A DNA stretch of 64,000 nucleotides. Origin: Neorhizobium vignae (GTDB taxonomy: Bacteria > Pseudomonadota > Alphaproteobacteria > Rhizobiales > Rhizobiaceae). A program made the position numbers and the translations under genes. The stretch covers positions 124,001 through 188,000 of the forward strand of contig NZ_JNNU01000013.1 in assembly GCF_000732195.1 (NCBI RefSeq), in the 5' to 3' direction. Shown piece by piece: positions 36,104 to 45,915 of the stretch. The stretch's first letter is position 1, and the number at the start of each line of letters is the position of its first letter. The notes beneath the pieces were generated by a model. The model ran no database searches, had not been told where the DNA came from, and saw only the letters and a list, made by a program, of their open reading frames with translations.

Positions 36104-37303
36104 TCAGGGCTGGCTCGTATCGGTTCGCAGGGCCGAGTGGCTGCAATAGGCAAGACCATACAATCCTACCGACAGGAGCAGGAACACCGACGAGACACCT
36201 GCCCCGGCGGCAACCACGCCGACCGACATGGGCAACAGGAACTGCGCCAGGCGATTGCCGGTGAGGCGCAGCGACAATACCAGTCCGCGGCTCGTCGGGG
36301 GCACAATGCTGGTGACCCAGGACATCGAGATCGGCGTGGCCAGCCCGATGCCAATCCCGATCAGCACCAAGGCCAATCCAAACACCCATTCCGATGGCGG
36401 CAGACCAAGCAGCGTCAGCCCCAGGCCCGTCGCCAGCAGTGCCCCCACCAGCAGGACACGGCGGCCAAGCCGGGAAAGCAGCCAGCCGAAGCACAGACGC
36501 GAAAGCAGCGAAGCCAGCGCCCGCACCATCAGCAGAGTGGCGATGGTGGTGGCCGGGATCAGCGCCTGTGCACCAAGCACGGGCAGGTAGATCACTAGCA
36601 GGTCGACCGCGCATATGACCCCGACTCCGGCCAGTATGGCGGAGACCACACCTTTCTGGCCAAGCAACTGGCGAACCGGAAGCTGGATTTCGGGTTTGCT
36701 GTCGACGGCCGTCCTGGCGGCGGGCCGCATCAGCAGGACGCAGCCAAGGCTTATTACGCCCACCACCGTCGCCGCCGCGAACAGGCGCCCCGTATGAGGC
36801 ACTGTTCCCGCGCCGGCAAACAGGGCAACCACCAGAGGCGCGACAATATGGGAAAACGAAATGAACGCGGTGTAGTGACCGAACATACGTTCGCGAAGGG
36901 CATCGGTGGGCTGATCGGCCGCCGTGGCGTGCTGCGACAGCAGGCAGAGCAGATGCCCGGTGCCGAGAAACGCAGTCAAGCCAAGGAGAGCAAGGGCCGA
37001 GTTTCCGGCAACCAACAGCCCAAAGACCGATATCAGCACGCAGCCGGCACCCAGCAGGAATGCGCCGCGCGCGCCATTCGTATCGATCCTGGAGCCCACG
37101 CGCGTGGCGAGGAGTAACGGCAGCAGCGAAAATACGGCCCCCACGGCGCCGATATAGAGGTCCGACAGACCCATCTCGACGATCCTGTATGACGTCGTCA
37201 CCCGCGCGACCATGATCACCACCTGGTGGAGCATGACATGGAGCACGAAGGTGCTGACGGCGAAGCTCGGCAATTGCCATTTGGGCGTGAATCTTCTTGT
37301 CAA
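36104..37303 (-). CDS. Major facilitator superfamily transporter
   Basis: A 399-residue inner-membrane carrier with about 12 hydrophobic segments and MFS loop motifs (GSRIDTNGARGAFLLGAG in loop 2-3, GWLLSRLGRRVLLVGALLA in the second half). It is the last gene of the TctC-to-MFS operon, 68 bp after the aldo/keto reductase. Its role could be efflux of a product or uptake of a related substrate. Confidence 0.9.
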   Translation of the reverse strand: MTRRFTPKWQLPSFAVSTFVLHVMLHQVVIMVARVTTSYRIVEMGLSDLYIGAVGAVFSLLPLLLATRVGSRIDTNGARGAFLLGAGCVLISVFGLLVAGNSALALLGLTAFLGTGHLLCLLSQHATAADQPTDALRERMFGHYTAFISFSHIVAPLVVALFAGAGTVPHTGRLFAAATVVGVISLGCVLLMRPAARTAVDSKPEIQLPVRQLLGQKGVVSAILAGVGVICAVDLLVIYLPVLGAQALIPATTIATLLMVRALASLLSRLCFGWLLSRLGRRVLLVGALLATGLGLTLLGLPPSEWVFGLALVLIGIGIGLATPISMSWVTSIVPPTSRGLVLSLRLTGNRLAQFLLPMSVGVVAAGAGVSSVFLLLSVGLYGLAYCSHSALRTDTSQP

Positions 37304-37371
37304 ACCCGCCTCCGGTTACAGCTCGCGCACGTCATCGCAGGCTCCAGGCCGTTTGCTGTGGCAGGGGGCGT

Positions 37372-38334
37372 TCACACGGGGTCACCGGTGGCCGTACGAA
37401 CGCGGCCAAATGCGTCCGACAGGCATTTTAGAATCTCCAACGGAAGCGGGGCGCCGTGTATCGCTTCGATATTCTCATCGAGATGAGCTATACTTCCGGT
37501 ACCTGTCATCACCACATCGATGCCGGGGGTATGCCGGCAGAAGCGATAAGCCGCCTCGGTATAGGATCGAGCGATGCCTGGCGCCAGCAGGAAGTCGAGC
37601 GGCTCGGCCGCGTCCAGGACCCCGGCCTCCACCTCGCCTTGTGCCACCAAATGTTGAACCAGATTGCGCAAACCCTCTGCATGGGCCAGGGCGCCCCGGA
37701 CGGCATACATGCACATCACGCCTTTGCCCTTCTCCTTGGCCTGAGGCAGGATCAGTTGCGCGGCAGAGGGATTCACATAGTTGTGCCCCAGCATCAGCAC
37801 ATCCCAGGCGTCGTCATCAACCGCCTGCCTCATCACCTCCCGCTTGGTATCGACGCCGAAGGCCTCTGTTATGCCGAGGAATCCTATTTTCCCTGCTTCC
37901 TGCAAGAGCTGCATCTCGGGCACCAGATGGTCCCGGCAATAGGCATATTGGTGGGGCCTCACACCGTGAAGATGCAGAATGTCGATCTTTTCCGTGCCAA
38001 GCGCACGAAGGCTTGCCTCGACGCTTTGCAACACCATCGACGGCTCGATGAAATCAGTGCTCTCATAGGACGAGCCCGGCAGGGTCGGGCGAAGCTTGCT
38101 CGACAGGACGACACGGTCGCGCAATTCGGCAAGTGCCGCCCCCACGACGGGCTCCGTGCCATAAACAGGGGCGGTATCCAGGATCGTCACGCCCCGATCT
38201 ACGGCGGCGCGTACCAGATCAATCGCGTGCTGCTCAGAAGAGCCTGTTTTTAGACCAAGGCGGCTAGGTCCGCCGGCACCAAGGGCAACCACGCTGACAT
38301 CCAGGCCGGTACGTCCGAGATTTACCTTTTGCAT
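37372..38334 (-). CDS. Aldo/keto reductase
   Basis: A 320-residue NADPH-dependent oxidoreductase of the AKR barrel fold. It shows the catalytic tetrad as Asp/Tyr in ILDTAPVYGTEP, Lys in VVLSSKLRP and His in ILHLHGVRPH. ATG 38334 (MQKVNLGRTGLDV) is chosen over an in-frame upstream codon. It follows the fumarylacetoacetase-family gene by 57 bp. AKRs of this type often act as sugar or galactose-type dehydrogenases; the substrate is unknown. Confidence 0.9.
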   Translation of the reverse strand: MQKVNLGRTGLDVSVVALGAGGPSRLGLKTGSSEQHAIDLVRAAVDRGVTILDTAPVYGTEPVVGAALAELRDRVVLSSKLRPTLPGSSYESTDFIEPSMVLQSVEASLRALGTEKIDILHLHGVRPHQYAYCRDHLVPEMQLLQEAGKIGFLGITEAFGVDTKREVMRQAVDDDAWDVLMLGHNYVNPSAAQLILPQAKEKGKGVMCMYAVRGALAHAEGLRNLVQHLVAQGEVEAGVLDAAEPLDFLLAPGIARSYTEAAYRFCRHTPGIDVVMTGTGSIAHLDENIEAIHGAPLPLEILKCLSDAFGRVRTATGDPV

Positions 38335-38391
38335 GTTGTTCCGTTCGCCGCGCAAGAAGATGAGCTGGTTCGCCTCGGGCCGCAGGTGGCG

Positions 38392-39255
38392 TCAGGTGCC
38401 CGCGCCTGCCTTTGGTGTGATGACCGGATTGACGAGGCAGCCCACGACACCGATATCGACCTCGATCCAGTCTCCGTCCCTAAGATAGACTGGAGGTTGC
38501 CGCCGATCGCCGACGCCTCCCGGCGTTCCCGTAACGATGACGTCGCCGGGCGCAAGCGGGGTGAATGTCGAGCAATAGGCGATCAATTTCTCGATCGGGA
38601 AAATCAGATCCGATAGCTTCGCATCCTGCATGACCTGGCCGTTGAGGCGCAACTGGATCGGCAGTTGCCGGTAGTCGCCGACTTCGTCCGGCGTCACGAG
38701 CGCCGGCCCGAATCCGCCGGTGGCAGGGAAGTTCTTGCCCGGCGTGAACTGGCTGGTGTGGCGCTGCCAGTCGCGCACGGAGCCGTCGTTGTAGCAGGCA
38801 TAACCGGCGACCAGATCAAGTGCGTGTTCCTCGCGCACCTGATAGCCGGCGGCGCGGATGACGATGGCGAGTTCAGCCTCGTAGTCGAAACGGTCTGAAA
38901 TGGCGGGCTTGTGCAGAGGCTGCCGGTGGCCGACCTGTGATTCGGCAAAGCGCGTGAAGACCGTCGGAAATCCTGAAGTCGGACGCGCGGTTTCGGCACG
39001 GTGATCCTCGTAGTTGAGCCCGATGCACAATATCTTTCCCGGGTCGGGAACGACCGGTAGCAACCGGACCTGCTCCACAGGTATGTCGTCCAATGACTCT
39101 TGCCATGTGCCGGCCTGCGCAAGTAGTCCAGCCGCGATCGCCTGCTTCAAAGTGACCACGTCAGGCGAAAGCTTGCCGGTGAGATCGACAATGCGATCCC
39201 CCCTCAATAGACCGAAACCTTGCCGATCGTGGTGACTGAAACTCACAAATCTCAT
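38392..39255 (-). CDS. Fumarylacetoacetate hydrolase family protein
   Basis: A 287-residue protein with the family signatures KILCIGLNYEDHRAE, the metal-binding EAELAIVI and GYACYNDGSVRDWQRHTSQF, and the GDVIVTGTPGGVG C-terminal motif. Members are Mg-dependent C-C hydrolases, decarboxylases or isomerases acting on 2-keto or acylpyruvate compounds. A GAGGG site precedes ATG 39255. It lies between TctA and an aldo/keto reductase in one operon. Confidence 0.92.
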   Translation of the reverse strand: MRFVSFSHHDRQGFGLLRGDRIVDLTGKLSPDVVTLKQAIAAGLLAQAGTWQESLDDIPVEQVRLLPVVPDPGKILCIGLNYEDHRAETARPTSGFPTVFTRFAESQVGHRQPLHKPAISDRFDYEAELAIVIRAAGYQVREEHALDLVAGYACYNDGSVRDWQRHTSQFTPGKNFPATGGFGPALVTPDEVGDYRQLPIQLRLNGQVMQDAKLSDLIFPIEKLIAYCSTFTPLAPGDVIVTGTPGGVGDRRQPPVYLRDGDWIEVDIGVVGCLVNPVITPKAGAGT

Positions 39256-39344
39256 TAAAAAACCCTCTGGATGTTCGCGGGGCAGCTCTCCGGGCGGGGC
39301 AGCGTCCGAAATGGACGAAACCCTTGGTTAGGATGTCGTGCCGC

Positions 39345-40850
39345 TCAAGCCTCTTCCTCGAAGGCGACCTTGCGCCCTTGGCGTATCTGCGGCAGCACGA
39401 TGATCAGGCACATGACGGCCGCCACGGACAACATCACCACGGACAGCGGGCTGCGATAGAATATCGCCAGATCACCGTTCGACAGGAGCAGCGATCGGCG
39501 AAAGTGCTCCTCCATCAGGGGACCGAGGATGAAACCGAGCAGCAACGGCGCCGCTTCCGCCCGCATGCGCCAGAACAGGCAGCCCAGCACGGTGAAGCCG
39601 GCGGCAATGTAGATCGGCAGGACCCGGTTCTCGATGCTGAACAATCCGACGCAGCAGACGGCGAGAATGATCGGGAAGAGCACCCAGTAGTGGACCTGGA
39701 TAAGCCGCACCCACAACGGAATGAGAGGCAGATTCAGCACTACCAGCATGGCATTGCCAATCCACATCGAGGCAATCAGGCCCCAGAAGATTTCCGGATT
39801 GGACACCATCACATAGGGGCCGGGTGCGATATTGTGCACCATGAGCGCGCCGATCATCAGCGCCATGACGCCGTTGCTGGGAATACCGAGGGTGAGCATG
39901 GGGATGAACGAGGTCTGAGCGCCGGCATTGTTGGCGGCTTCCGGACCGGCAAGCCCGGCCACGGCACCATGGCCGAATTCCTCGGGTTTCTTGGAGACAC
40001 GCTTCTCGACGGCATAGGATGCAAACGACGAGATCATGGCGCCGCCCCCCGGCAACAGGCCGAGCAGCGAGCCGATGGCGGTGCCCCGCAGGACCGGAAA
40101 CACGGATTGTTTGAATTCCTTGGCCGTCATCGTCAGGCTGCGCAGAGAGGGGGCCGTGACCTCTCGGGTCTGATTGCTGCGAATATTGGCGACGATATCG
40201 GTGAAGGCGAAAAGCCCCATGGCCACGGCAACGAATTCGATTCCCTCCGTGAGCGAGAAGGATCCGAAGGTGAAGCGATAGGTTCCGCTGTTCACATCGG
40301 CGCCAACTAGACCGAGGATCAGCCCGGTCAAGACCATGGCGACGCCCTTGATGAAGGAACCGTGGGCCAGCAGCGTGGCGGCGGTGAGCCCCAACACCAT
40401 CATCGCGAAATATTCGACCGGTCCGAACAGAAAGGCTACTTCCGCCAACACGGGCGAAAACGCGGCGATCAGCAGCGTGGCGACCGTTCCGGCGAAGAAC
40501 GACCCTAACGCGGCAATGGCCAGAGCGGCGCCGGCCCGGCCCCTGCGCGCCATCTGGTGCCCGTCGAGGCAAGATACCACGGAGGAGGACTCACCGGGCA
40601 AGTTGACCAGGATCGCGGTGGTGGAGCCACCATACTGCGCGCCGTAATAGATGCCGGCGATCATGATCAGGCCGGAAACTGGCTCGAGCGTATAGGTCAA
40701 TGGCAGCAGCATGGCGATGGTCGCCAGCGGGCCAAGCCCTGGAAGCATGCCGATCGCGGTGCCAACCAGGACACCGATGAAGCAAAAGAGGAGGTTGTTG
40801 AGCGAGAGCGCCGCGTGGAAGCCTATATCGAGGTTATTGAAGAATTCCAT
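39345..40850 (-). CDS. tctA: Tripartite tricarboxylate transporter large permease TctA
   Basis: A 501-residue, roughly 12-helix permease with the TctA motifs GMLPGLGPLATIAMLLPLTY, AQYGGSTTAILVNLPGESS and LLGLLPGGGAMISSFASY. It forms the membrane channel of a TTT-family carboxylate importer with TctB, whose stop lies 3 bp upstream. Confidence 0.95.
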   Translation of the reverse strand: MEFFNNLDIGFHAALSLNNLLFCFIGVLVGTAIGMLPGLGPLATIAMLLPLTYTLEPVSGLIMIAGIYYGAQYGGSTTAILVNLPGESSSVVSCLDGHQMARRGRAGAALAIAALGSFFAGTVATLLIAAFSPVLAEVAFLFGPVEYFAMMVLGLTAATLLAHGSFIKGVAMVLTGLILGLVGADVNSGTYRFTFGSFSLTEGIEFVAVAMGLFAFTDIVANIRSNQTREVTAPSLRSLTMTAKEFKQSVFPVLRGTAIGSLLGLLPGGGAMISSFASYAVEKRVSKKPEEFGHGAVAGLAGPEAANNAGAQTSFIPMLTLGIPSNGVMALMIGALMVHNIAPGPYVMVSNPEIFWGLIASMWIGNAMLVVLNLPLIPLWVRLIQVHYWVLFPIILAVCCVGLFSIENRVLPIYIAAGFTVLGCLFWRMRAEAAPLLLGFILGPLMEEHFRRSLLLSNGDLAIFYRSPLSVVMLSVAAVMCLIIVLPQIRQGRKVAFEEEA

Positions 40851-40853
40851 GGG

Positions 40854-41303
40854 TCAAACCGCGAGCAAGGGCACAGACATGCCGAGGAAATAGACAAACA
40901 CGCCGTAGCAGAAGGCGAGCAACCCGAGGCTGAGCGCGATTACCCGTTTCCAGGTAAAATGCTCCGACGCCCACATGGCGATTGCGACCTGGACCGGAAG
41001 AGCGACAAGCAGACCCACCGTAAGCAGCAGAAATGCGAATACCAGGATCGACAGGCTGATCAGGATCGTCGGCCGGAGCGGCAGCGGCCTGGCCTTCTCG
41101 CCTCCACCCAGTATCCCTTTTGCCAGGATGATGGCTCCCAGAACGGCCAGAATCGACCCCAAAATGAAGGGGAACATCCCGGGTCCCATCGCGGCTATCG
41201 TGCCCATCCGGTATTGCAGCGACAGCGCTGCTGTAGCGGCGCCGAAAAAAGTGAAGAATAATCCGGCCTCGATATCGGCCCGCCCGTTCGTCTTGAAGAT
41301 CAC
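40854..41303 (-). CDS. tctB: Tripartite tricarboxylate transporter small subunit TctB
   Basis: A 149-residue protein with four hydrophobic segments and the TctB opening pattern (ADIEAGLFFTFFGAATAALS, YRMGTIAAMGPGMFPFILG). It pairs with TctA directly downstream. Confidence 0.92.
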   Translation of the reverse strand: MIFKTNGRADIEAGLFFTFFGAATAALSLQYRMGTIAAMGPGMFPFILGSILAVLGAIILAKGILGGGEKARPLPLRPTILISLSILVFAFLLLTVGLLVALPVQVAIAMWASEHFTWKRVIALSLGLLAFCYGVFVYFLGMSVPLLAV

Positions 41304-41391
41304 CTTGAGAACCTCACTGGCATATGTGGAGCAAGCTTCGAGGCCGGGCCAAATGCCTTGAGCACGCGGCCCGGCCTCTTCCGGTCACGAT

Positions 41392-42363
41392 TTACTCGGG
41401 CTTCAGGCCGATATTCTCGATGATGGTCTTGCTCTTCGCCATCTCCGTTTCGAGATAGGGTTTTGCCTCGGCGGCCGTGCTTGCGATGCCCTGGATGTTC
41501 TGGCCGGCCAGTCGATCCTTCACCTCTTTTTCCGCAAAGATCTTCGTCAGCGCGCTATTCAGCTTGTCGGTGATCTGAGATGGCGTTTCCGGAGGGGCGA
41601 TCAGTGCCAGCCAATTCTGGTACTCGTAGCCCGGAACGGAGTCGGCGATGGGCGGGATCTTCTCCGTGCCCATCTCGCCGGTGCCGGTATGGGCGAAGAA
41701 CTTCATCTTGCCGCCTTCGGCAAAGGGGCGCACTGTCTCGTAACCGGAAAGCACCATGTCGACAAACCCACCGGCGACGTTGTTGAGACTTTCGCCAGCC
41801 CCCTTGAAGGGGATCTCACGGATCTCGATGCCGGCGGTGCTGTTCAGCAGCCCCAGGGCCAGCTGGGCGCCGGAGCCACGGCCTGAAGAACCCGCCGTCA
41901 ACTTGCCGGGATTGGCCTTGGCATAGGCGATCAGTTCCCTCATGTCCTTGAAAGGCAAGTCGCTTCGGACGCCGAGAACAAAAGGATACGAGGTCAGGAT
42001 AGACACCGGGACCAGCTTGTTGGTGTCGTAGGGAAGATTGGCGTACAAGAATGGGTTGTTGGCGATCGCCCCCGTCACCACCATCAGGGTGTGGCCGTCC
42101 GGCTTGGCCTGCGACAGCAAGGCGGTGCCGATCACGGAATTGCTGCCGGGATGGTTTTCCTTGACGATCGGTTGACCCAGCATCTGCGAGAGCTTGTCGG
42201 AAAATACCGCAGCCGCCGCATCCGTGCCGCCGCCCGGAGCATAGGGAATGATGAATTTGATGGGTTGCGTCGGATATTCCTGGGCCATGGCGGTACCGCC
42301 CGATACCCCTAATGCAACTACGAAAGCCGCCTTCAGCCCCAAAGCGCGGATAATCTGTTTCAT
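41392..42363 (-). CDS. tctC: Tripartite tricarboxylate transporter receptor TctC (Bug family)
   Basis: ATG 42363 follows a strong GGAGGAGG site; the upstream open frame is not used. The 323-residue product has a signal peptide (MKQIIRALGLKAAFVVALGV ... AMAQ) and the Bug-family opening YPTQPIKFIIPYAPGGGTD. Such receptors bind carboxylates such as citrate, protocatechuate-like aromatics or dicarboxylates. It is the first gene of the minus arm of the LacI-controlled regulon. Confidence 0.94.
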   Translation of the reverse strand: MKQIIRALGLKAAFVVALGVSGGTAMAQEYPTQPIKFIIPYAPGGGTDAAAAVFSDKLSQMLGQPIVKENHPGSNSVIGTALLSQAKPDGHTLMVVTGAIANNPFLYANLPYDTNKLVPVSILTSYPFVLGVRSDLPFKDMRELIAYAKANPGKLTAGSSGRGSGAQLALGLLNSTAGIEIREIPFKGAGESLNNVAGGFVDMVLSGYETVRPFAEGGKMKFFAHTGTGEMGTEKIPPIADSVPGYEYQNWLALIAPPETPSQITDKLNSALTKIFAEKEVKDRLAGQNIQGIASTAAEAKPYLETEMAKSKTIIENIGLKPE

Positions 42364-42500
42364 TGGCTCCTCCTCCCGATTTGAGCATGTGTCGCCGTGC
42401 ATCCGGGTAGCATCGCTACGCCACGAAGCACCGAACCCTTGGAAATCTCCCGACGCTCCCTCCGTCAGTAGCTTGCCAGGAGAGAACACTAGCGAAGCAG

Positions 42501-42512
42501 GACAACGTTGTC
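42501..42512. promoter_or_regulatory. LacI-type operator palindrome GACAACGTTGTC
   Basis: A perfect 12-bp palindrome with a central CG, the classic form of LacI/GalR operators. It lies in the gap between tctC and the divergent LacI-type gene, 80 bp before the regulator start. A 14-bp version occurs at 43726-43739. Confidence 0.8.
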
Positions 42513-42592
42513 TATGATGTTTTAGATGCTATTATGTGTAATCTGCGGCGTTACGTGACGACGGCTGCACAAGGGGATGGAAAAGCAACGAG

Positions 42593-43684
42593 ATGGCGGA
42601 TGAAAGAGAACCGAGAAACCCGACATTGGTCGACGTGGCCAAAGCGGCAGACGTTTCCGTGAGCACGGCCGCGCGCGTGTTGCGCAAATCCGGCTACCCG
42701 GTGGACATCAAGCTCAAGGAAAAGGTGGACGCTGCGGCAAAATCCCTCGGTTATGTCCCCAATCTTGTGGCGCGACGCCTACGTGGCGGCAAGCAAGGGG
42801 TCGTGGGCCTTGTCATCGGCGACATGCTCGACGCCCATTACGGCATGATAGCGGAAACGGTTACCCAGCGCGCCGAAACCGCCCACTCCACATTCGCCAT
42901 GGTCTGCAACATGCAGCGCGATCCCCTGTTGGAAATCAAATACCTGCGGAAATTGCTGGAATACCGGGTCGACGGCATAATTTTAGCCGGCGGCGGCTTT
43001 GATCAGTGGACGCATCATGAGGCACTGGCGGAGACCGTCGAGGAGTTGAAGCGTGCCGGCACGATAATCACGTCGCTCATGCCCCGGAACATCGAAGTCC
43101 CTGTTTTCTCAGCGGATAACGAAGCCATAGGCCTGACAAAGGCCCAGTTTATCGTGCAAAACGGCCATACAAAGATCGGCATTTTGCTGGGTCCTGCCCG
43201 CAACCAGATGACCAAGCTTCGCATGCAGGCTATGACGAGCCACCTCTCCGGCTGCTCGGTGGATTACGCCATTGCCAACATCGAATCCACGCCCGAGGCG
43301 GGTGCGCTGGGTGCCGCCGAAATGCTGACGCGCAACCCCGATTTCACGGCCCTGATCTGCGGGTCCGATGCCATTGCCTTCGGCGCAATCAACCATCTGC
43401 GTGCGGAAGGCATCGACATTCCGGGACGGATTTCCGTCATGGGACTCGGCAATACAAGGCTTGCCACGCTCTGCACCCCGGCACTGACCACCGTGGAAAT
43501 GAATTTCGATCAGGCGGGGCGGGCAGCCTTGGATTTCATTGCCTCCCACGACCCCTCGGCCGCTCACGCCCCGGGCGAAGTCATCCCCCATTCGCTGGTC
43601 CTGAGAGAGTCCTTCTCCCGACTTGACGGCGTTGTGCCACAAGACATGGCGCCTTTCGGAGCCCGCGAAAACGCACAATCATGA
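42593..43684 (+). CDS. LacI-family transcriptional regulator
   Basis: A 363-residue repressor-type protein. The N-terminal LacI HTH and hinge read TLVDVAKAADVSVSTAARVL ... LGYVPNLVARRLRGG; the sugar-binding-like domain has GLVIGDMLDAHYG and the PGRISVMGLGN motif. It is divergent from the Tct operon and upstream of the CoA-ligase operon; both control regions carry the same palindrome. Ligand unknown, probably the carboxylate or a CoA intermediate. Confidence 0.92.
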   Translation: MADEREPRNPTLVDVAKAADVSVSTAARVLRKSGYPVDIKLKEKVDAAAKSLGYVPNLVARRLRGGKQGVVGLVIGDMLDAHYGMIAETVTQRAETAHSTFAMVCNMQRDPLLEIKYLRKLLEYRVDGIILAGGGFDQWTHHEALAETVEELKRAGTIITSLMPRNIEVPVFSADNEAIGLTKAQFIVQNGHTKIGILLGPARNQMTKLRMQAMTSHLSGCSVDYAIANIESTPEAGALGAAEMLTRNPDFTALICGSDAIAFGAINHLRAEGIDIPGRISVMGLGNTRLATLCTPALTTVEMNFDQAGRAALDFIASHDPSAAHAPGEVIPHSLVLRESFSRLDGVVPQDMAPFGARENAQS

Positions 43685-43725
43685 AGCAGGCGTTCTTGAC
43701 ACCGGAGCGAAGCGCCCGTAAGGCA

Positions 43726-43739
43726 AGACAACGTTGTCT
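43726..43739. promoter_or_regulatory. LacI-type operator palindrome AGACAACGTTGTCT
   Basis: A perfect 14-bp palindrome in the 76-bp gap between the regulator stop and the CoA ligase start, ending 21 bp before ATG 43761. It differs at one base from the copy near 42500. Repressor bound here would block transcription entering the ligase operon. Confidence 0.82.
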
Positions 43740-43760
43740 GAACAGAACTGGTGATATCCC

Positions 43761-45893
43761 ATGATCTCGAATTCGTCCAAGATCCGGACAGCCCTATCGA
43801 GCCCAAGGGCTATTGCGGTCGCCGGCGCATCGGAACTGGAGGGCGGCAACTATTATGGCGCTCGCGTGCTGGCAAACCTGGTGCAGGGTGGCGCAAGGGC
43901 GCAGATCTACCCCGTCAACCCACGCCTTGCCGGGACCAGGCTCCATGAACTGCCGGTCTACAGCTCTCTCTCGGATCTGCCGACCACGCCGGATCTCGTC
44001 TTCGTGGTAACGCCGACAAAGTTCGTGATCCCGACCCTCGAGGAGGCTGCCGGAATGGGCGTTGCGACGGCGGTGGTCGTGACCGCCGAGAGCGGCAACG
44101 AAGACGAACGGCGCATTTTTCGCGAGCGGGTTGCGCAGATCGCAAGATCCTCCGGCATGAGGATTATCGGGCCAAACTCCATGGGCGTGATGAACGGCAT
44201 GCTTAGTCTGAATGGAAGTTTCGCATCCGGCACGGCTAACGGCCGGGTTCCTCCCGGCAGCATTGCCTGCCTTTCACAAAGCGGCGCCACCCTCTCGGCC
44301 ATGTTGCAATGGTTCGGCGATTCGAGCGTCGGCTTCTCCTGGATGATCAGCACGGGAGACGAAAGCGCGACCGGCATCGAGCCGTTGATGGAAGCCATGG
44401 TCGATGACCCGGAAGTCCGATCGATCATGTTGTTTCTGGAAGGGGTTAGTGACGGCGCCGCCTTCCGCCGTGCCGCACTAGGCGCAAGAATAGCCGGCAA
44501 GCCTGTGACAATGCTGCAGGTCGGCAAATCGGGCAAGGGCCGTGAGGCCGTCGCCTCCCACACCGGACGCGTTGCCGGAACACGGGAGGTGTTTTCCGGT
44601 CTCGCTCGTGAAACCGGCATCATCGAGACCGAGGGCTTTGTCGAATTCTTCGCCACGGCGCGGACGCTGTCCCAAAGGCCAACGCGCCGGAACAACCTTC
44701 CCCGCAACCGCAGGGCTGCATTGCTTTCGGTGTCGGGCGGCGCCGCTTCGCTTGGGGCGGACCAGATATACTCAATGGGCTGGGAACTGCCGGGCTTCTC
44801 CGCGGTGACGACCGCGGCGCTGATGGAGGCGACCGGGCAGCCGGGCGTCCATAATCCCGCCGACCTCGGCGGTGTGTGGCGCAACCCCGACAAGATGACC
44901 AAGGCAATCACCACAATCGCAAAGGACGAGGGCACCGACACGATCTTCATCTCGATGGGTGCCGGTGGTGTGTTCGCGCAGGCGGTCGCGGAGGCTATTG
45001 TCAGGGGTGCCGATGCCGTCACCCAGGACGTTTTCGTCGCCTGGGTCGGGATGACGGATGTCGTGCACAAGACTTTTGACCGGGCCTCCGTCCCGGCTTT
45101 TCATGACCTCCCCCTCGCCGTGGCGGCCGCGGAGGCCTGCGCCAAATTCAGCCAGAACCAGAGGGACGTGGCACAGGCAGCGGAGTTGATCGACGTCCTG
45201 GCACAGGCACCCGCCGCTGCCCCGCGCACGGCTGGCGGTTCGGGCCACTGGACGGTTACAGAAGCCTTGAGCGACCTTAAGGAGGCGGGCCTGCCCTGTG
45301 CCGCTTTCGACGTGGTCGCTTCGCTGGATTCTGGGGAGATCGGTGCAGCTGCGTCACGGATCGGTTTCCCGGTGGTGCTCAAGCTCAGTTCGCCAGACCT
45401 CAACCACAAATCCGATGAAGGTGGTGTCGCTGTCGGCCTGAAGGATATGAAGGCGGTGGAGGCCGCCGCCGCGGCGTTCGAGGATATCGCCCATCGCCTG
45501 CGGTTAAATCATGTCCGCGTGCTGGTTCAGAAGATGGAGCGCGGCATCGAACTGCTTGTCGGCATCAAGCGCGACCCATCCTTTGGGCTGGTTCTCGTCA
45601 CCGGGCTGGGCGGAACCCTTGCCGAACTTCATAGCGAAGTCGCCGCAACGGTGCTGCCGACGACACGAGCGATGCTGAGCGATCTTTTGTCAAGAAATAA
45701 TAGGGTGAATGCGCTGTTGGACGGCTATCGCGGACAGCTCGGCGCCAATCGGGAGGCGCTGCTGTCGTTTCTGGAGGCCTTCGCCCGGTGGGCAGAGGAG
45801 AAGGGCGAGGCATTGCAAGAGGTCGATCTGAACCCGGTGATGGTGTCGGGGGACCACATATCCATCGTCGACGCACGGGTCGTCTGGAATTGA
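43761..45893 (+). CDS. ADP-forming acyl-CoA synthetase (acetate-CoA ligase family)
   Basis: A 710-residue fused protein: CoA-binding Rossmann domain (residues 10-130, AVAGASELEGGNYYG), succinyl-CoA-ligase-like domain (140-300) with CLSQSGATLSAML and the phospho-His loop ASHTGRVAG, and a C-terminal ATP-grasp domain (about 490-710) with VLKLSSPDLNHKSDEGG and DLNPVMV. Family members activate carboxylates to CoA thioesters using ATP, giving ADP. No acetyltransferase domain is attached. It starts the plus arm of the regulon and probably activates the acid taken up by TctABC. Confidence 0.92.
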   Translation: MISNSSKIRTALSSPRAIAVAGASELEGGNYYGARVLANLVQGGARAQIYPVNPRLAGTRLHELPVYSSLSDLPTTPDLVFVVTPTKFVIPTLEEAAGMGVATAVVVTAESGNEDERRIFRERVAQIARSSGMRIIGPNSMGVMNGMLSLNGSFASGTANGRVPPGSIACLSQSGATLSAMLQWFGDSSVGFSWMISTGDESATGIEPLMEAMVDDPEVRSIMLFLEGVSDGAAFRRAALGARIAGKPVTMLQVGKSGKGREAVASHTGRVAGTREVFSGLARETGIIETEGFVEFFATARTLSQRPTRRNNLPRNRRAALLSVSGGAASLGADQIYSMGWELPGFSAVTTAALMEATGQPGVHNPADLGGVWRNPDKMTKAITTIAKDEGTDTIFISMGAGGVFAQAVAEAIVRGADAVTQDVFVAWVGMTDVVHKTFDRASVPAFHDLPLAVAAAEACAKFSQNQRDVAQAAELIDVLAQAPAAAPRTAGGSGHWTVTEALSDLKEAGLPCAAFDVVASLDSGEIGAAASRIGFPVVLKLSSPDLNHKSDEGGVAVGLKDMKAVEAAAAAFEDIAHRLRLNHVRVLVQKMERGIELLVGIKRDPSFGLVLVTGLGGTLAELHSEVAATVLPTTRAMLSDLLSRNNRVNALLDGYRGQLGANREALLSFLEAFARWAEEKGEALQEVDLNPVMVSGDHISIVDARVVWN

Positions 45894-45915
45894 AGCGGTA
45901 AAGGGAGGAAAACAA

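Noticed and set aside
36069..37280. Long alternative frame over the MFS gene
   Set aside because: Rich in Arg/His/Pro, not hydrophobic; the overlapping frame 36104-37303 encodes a clear 12-helix carrier.
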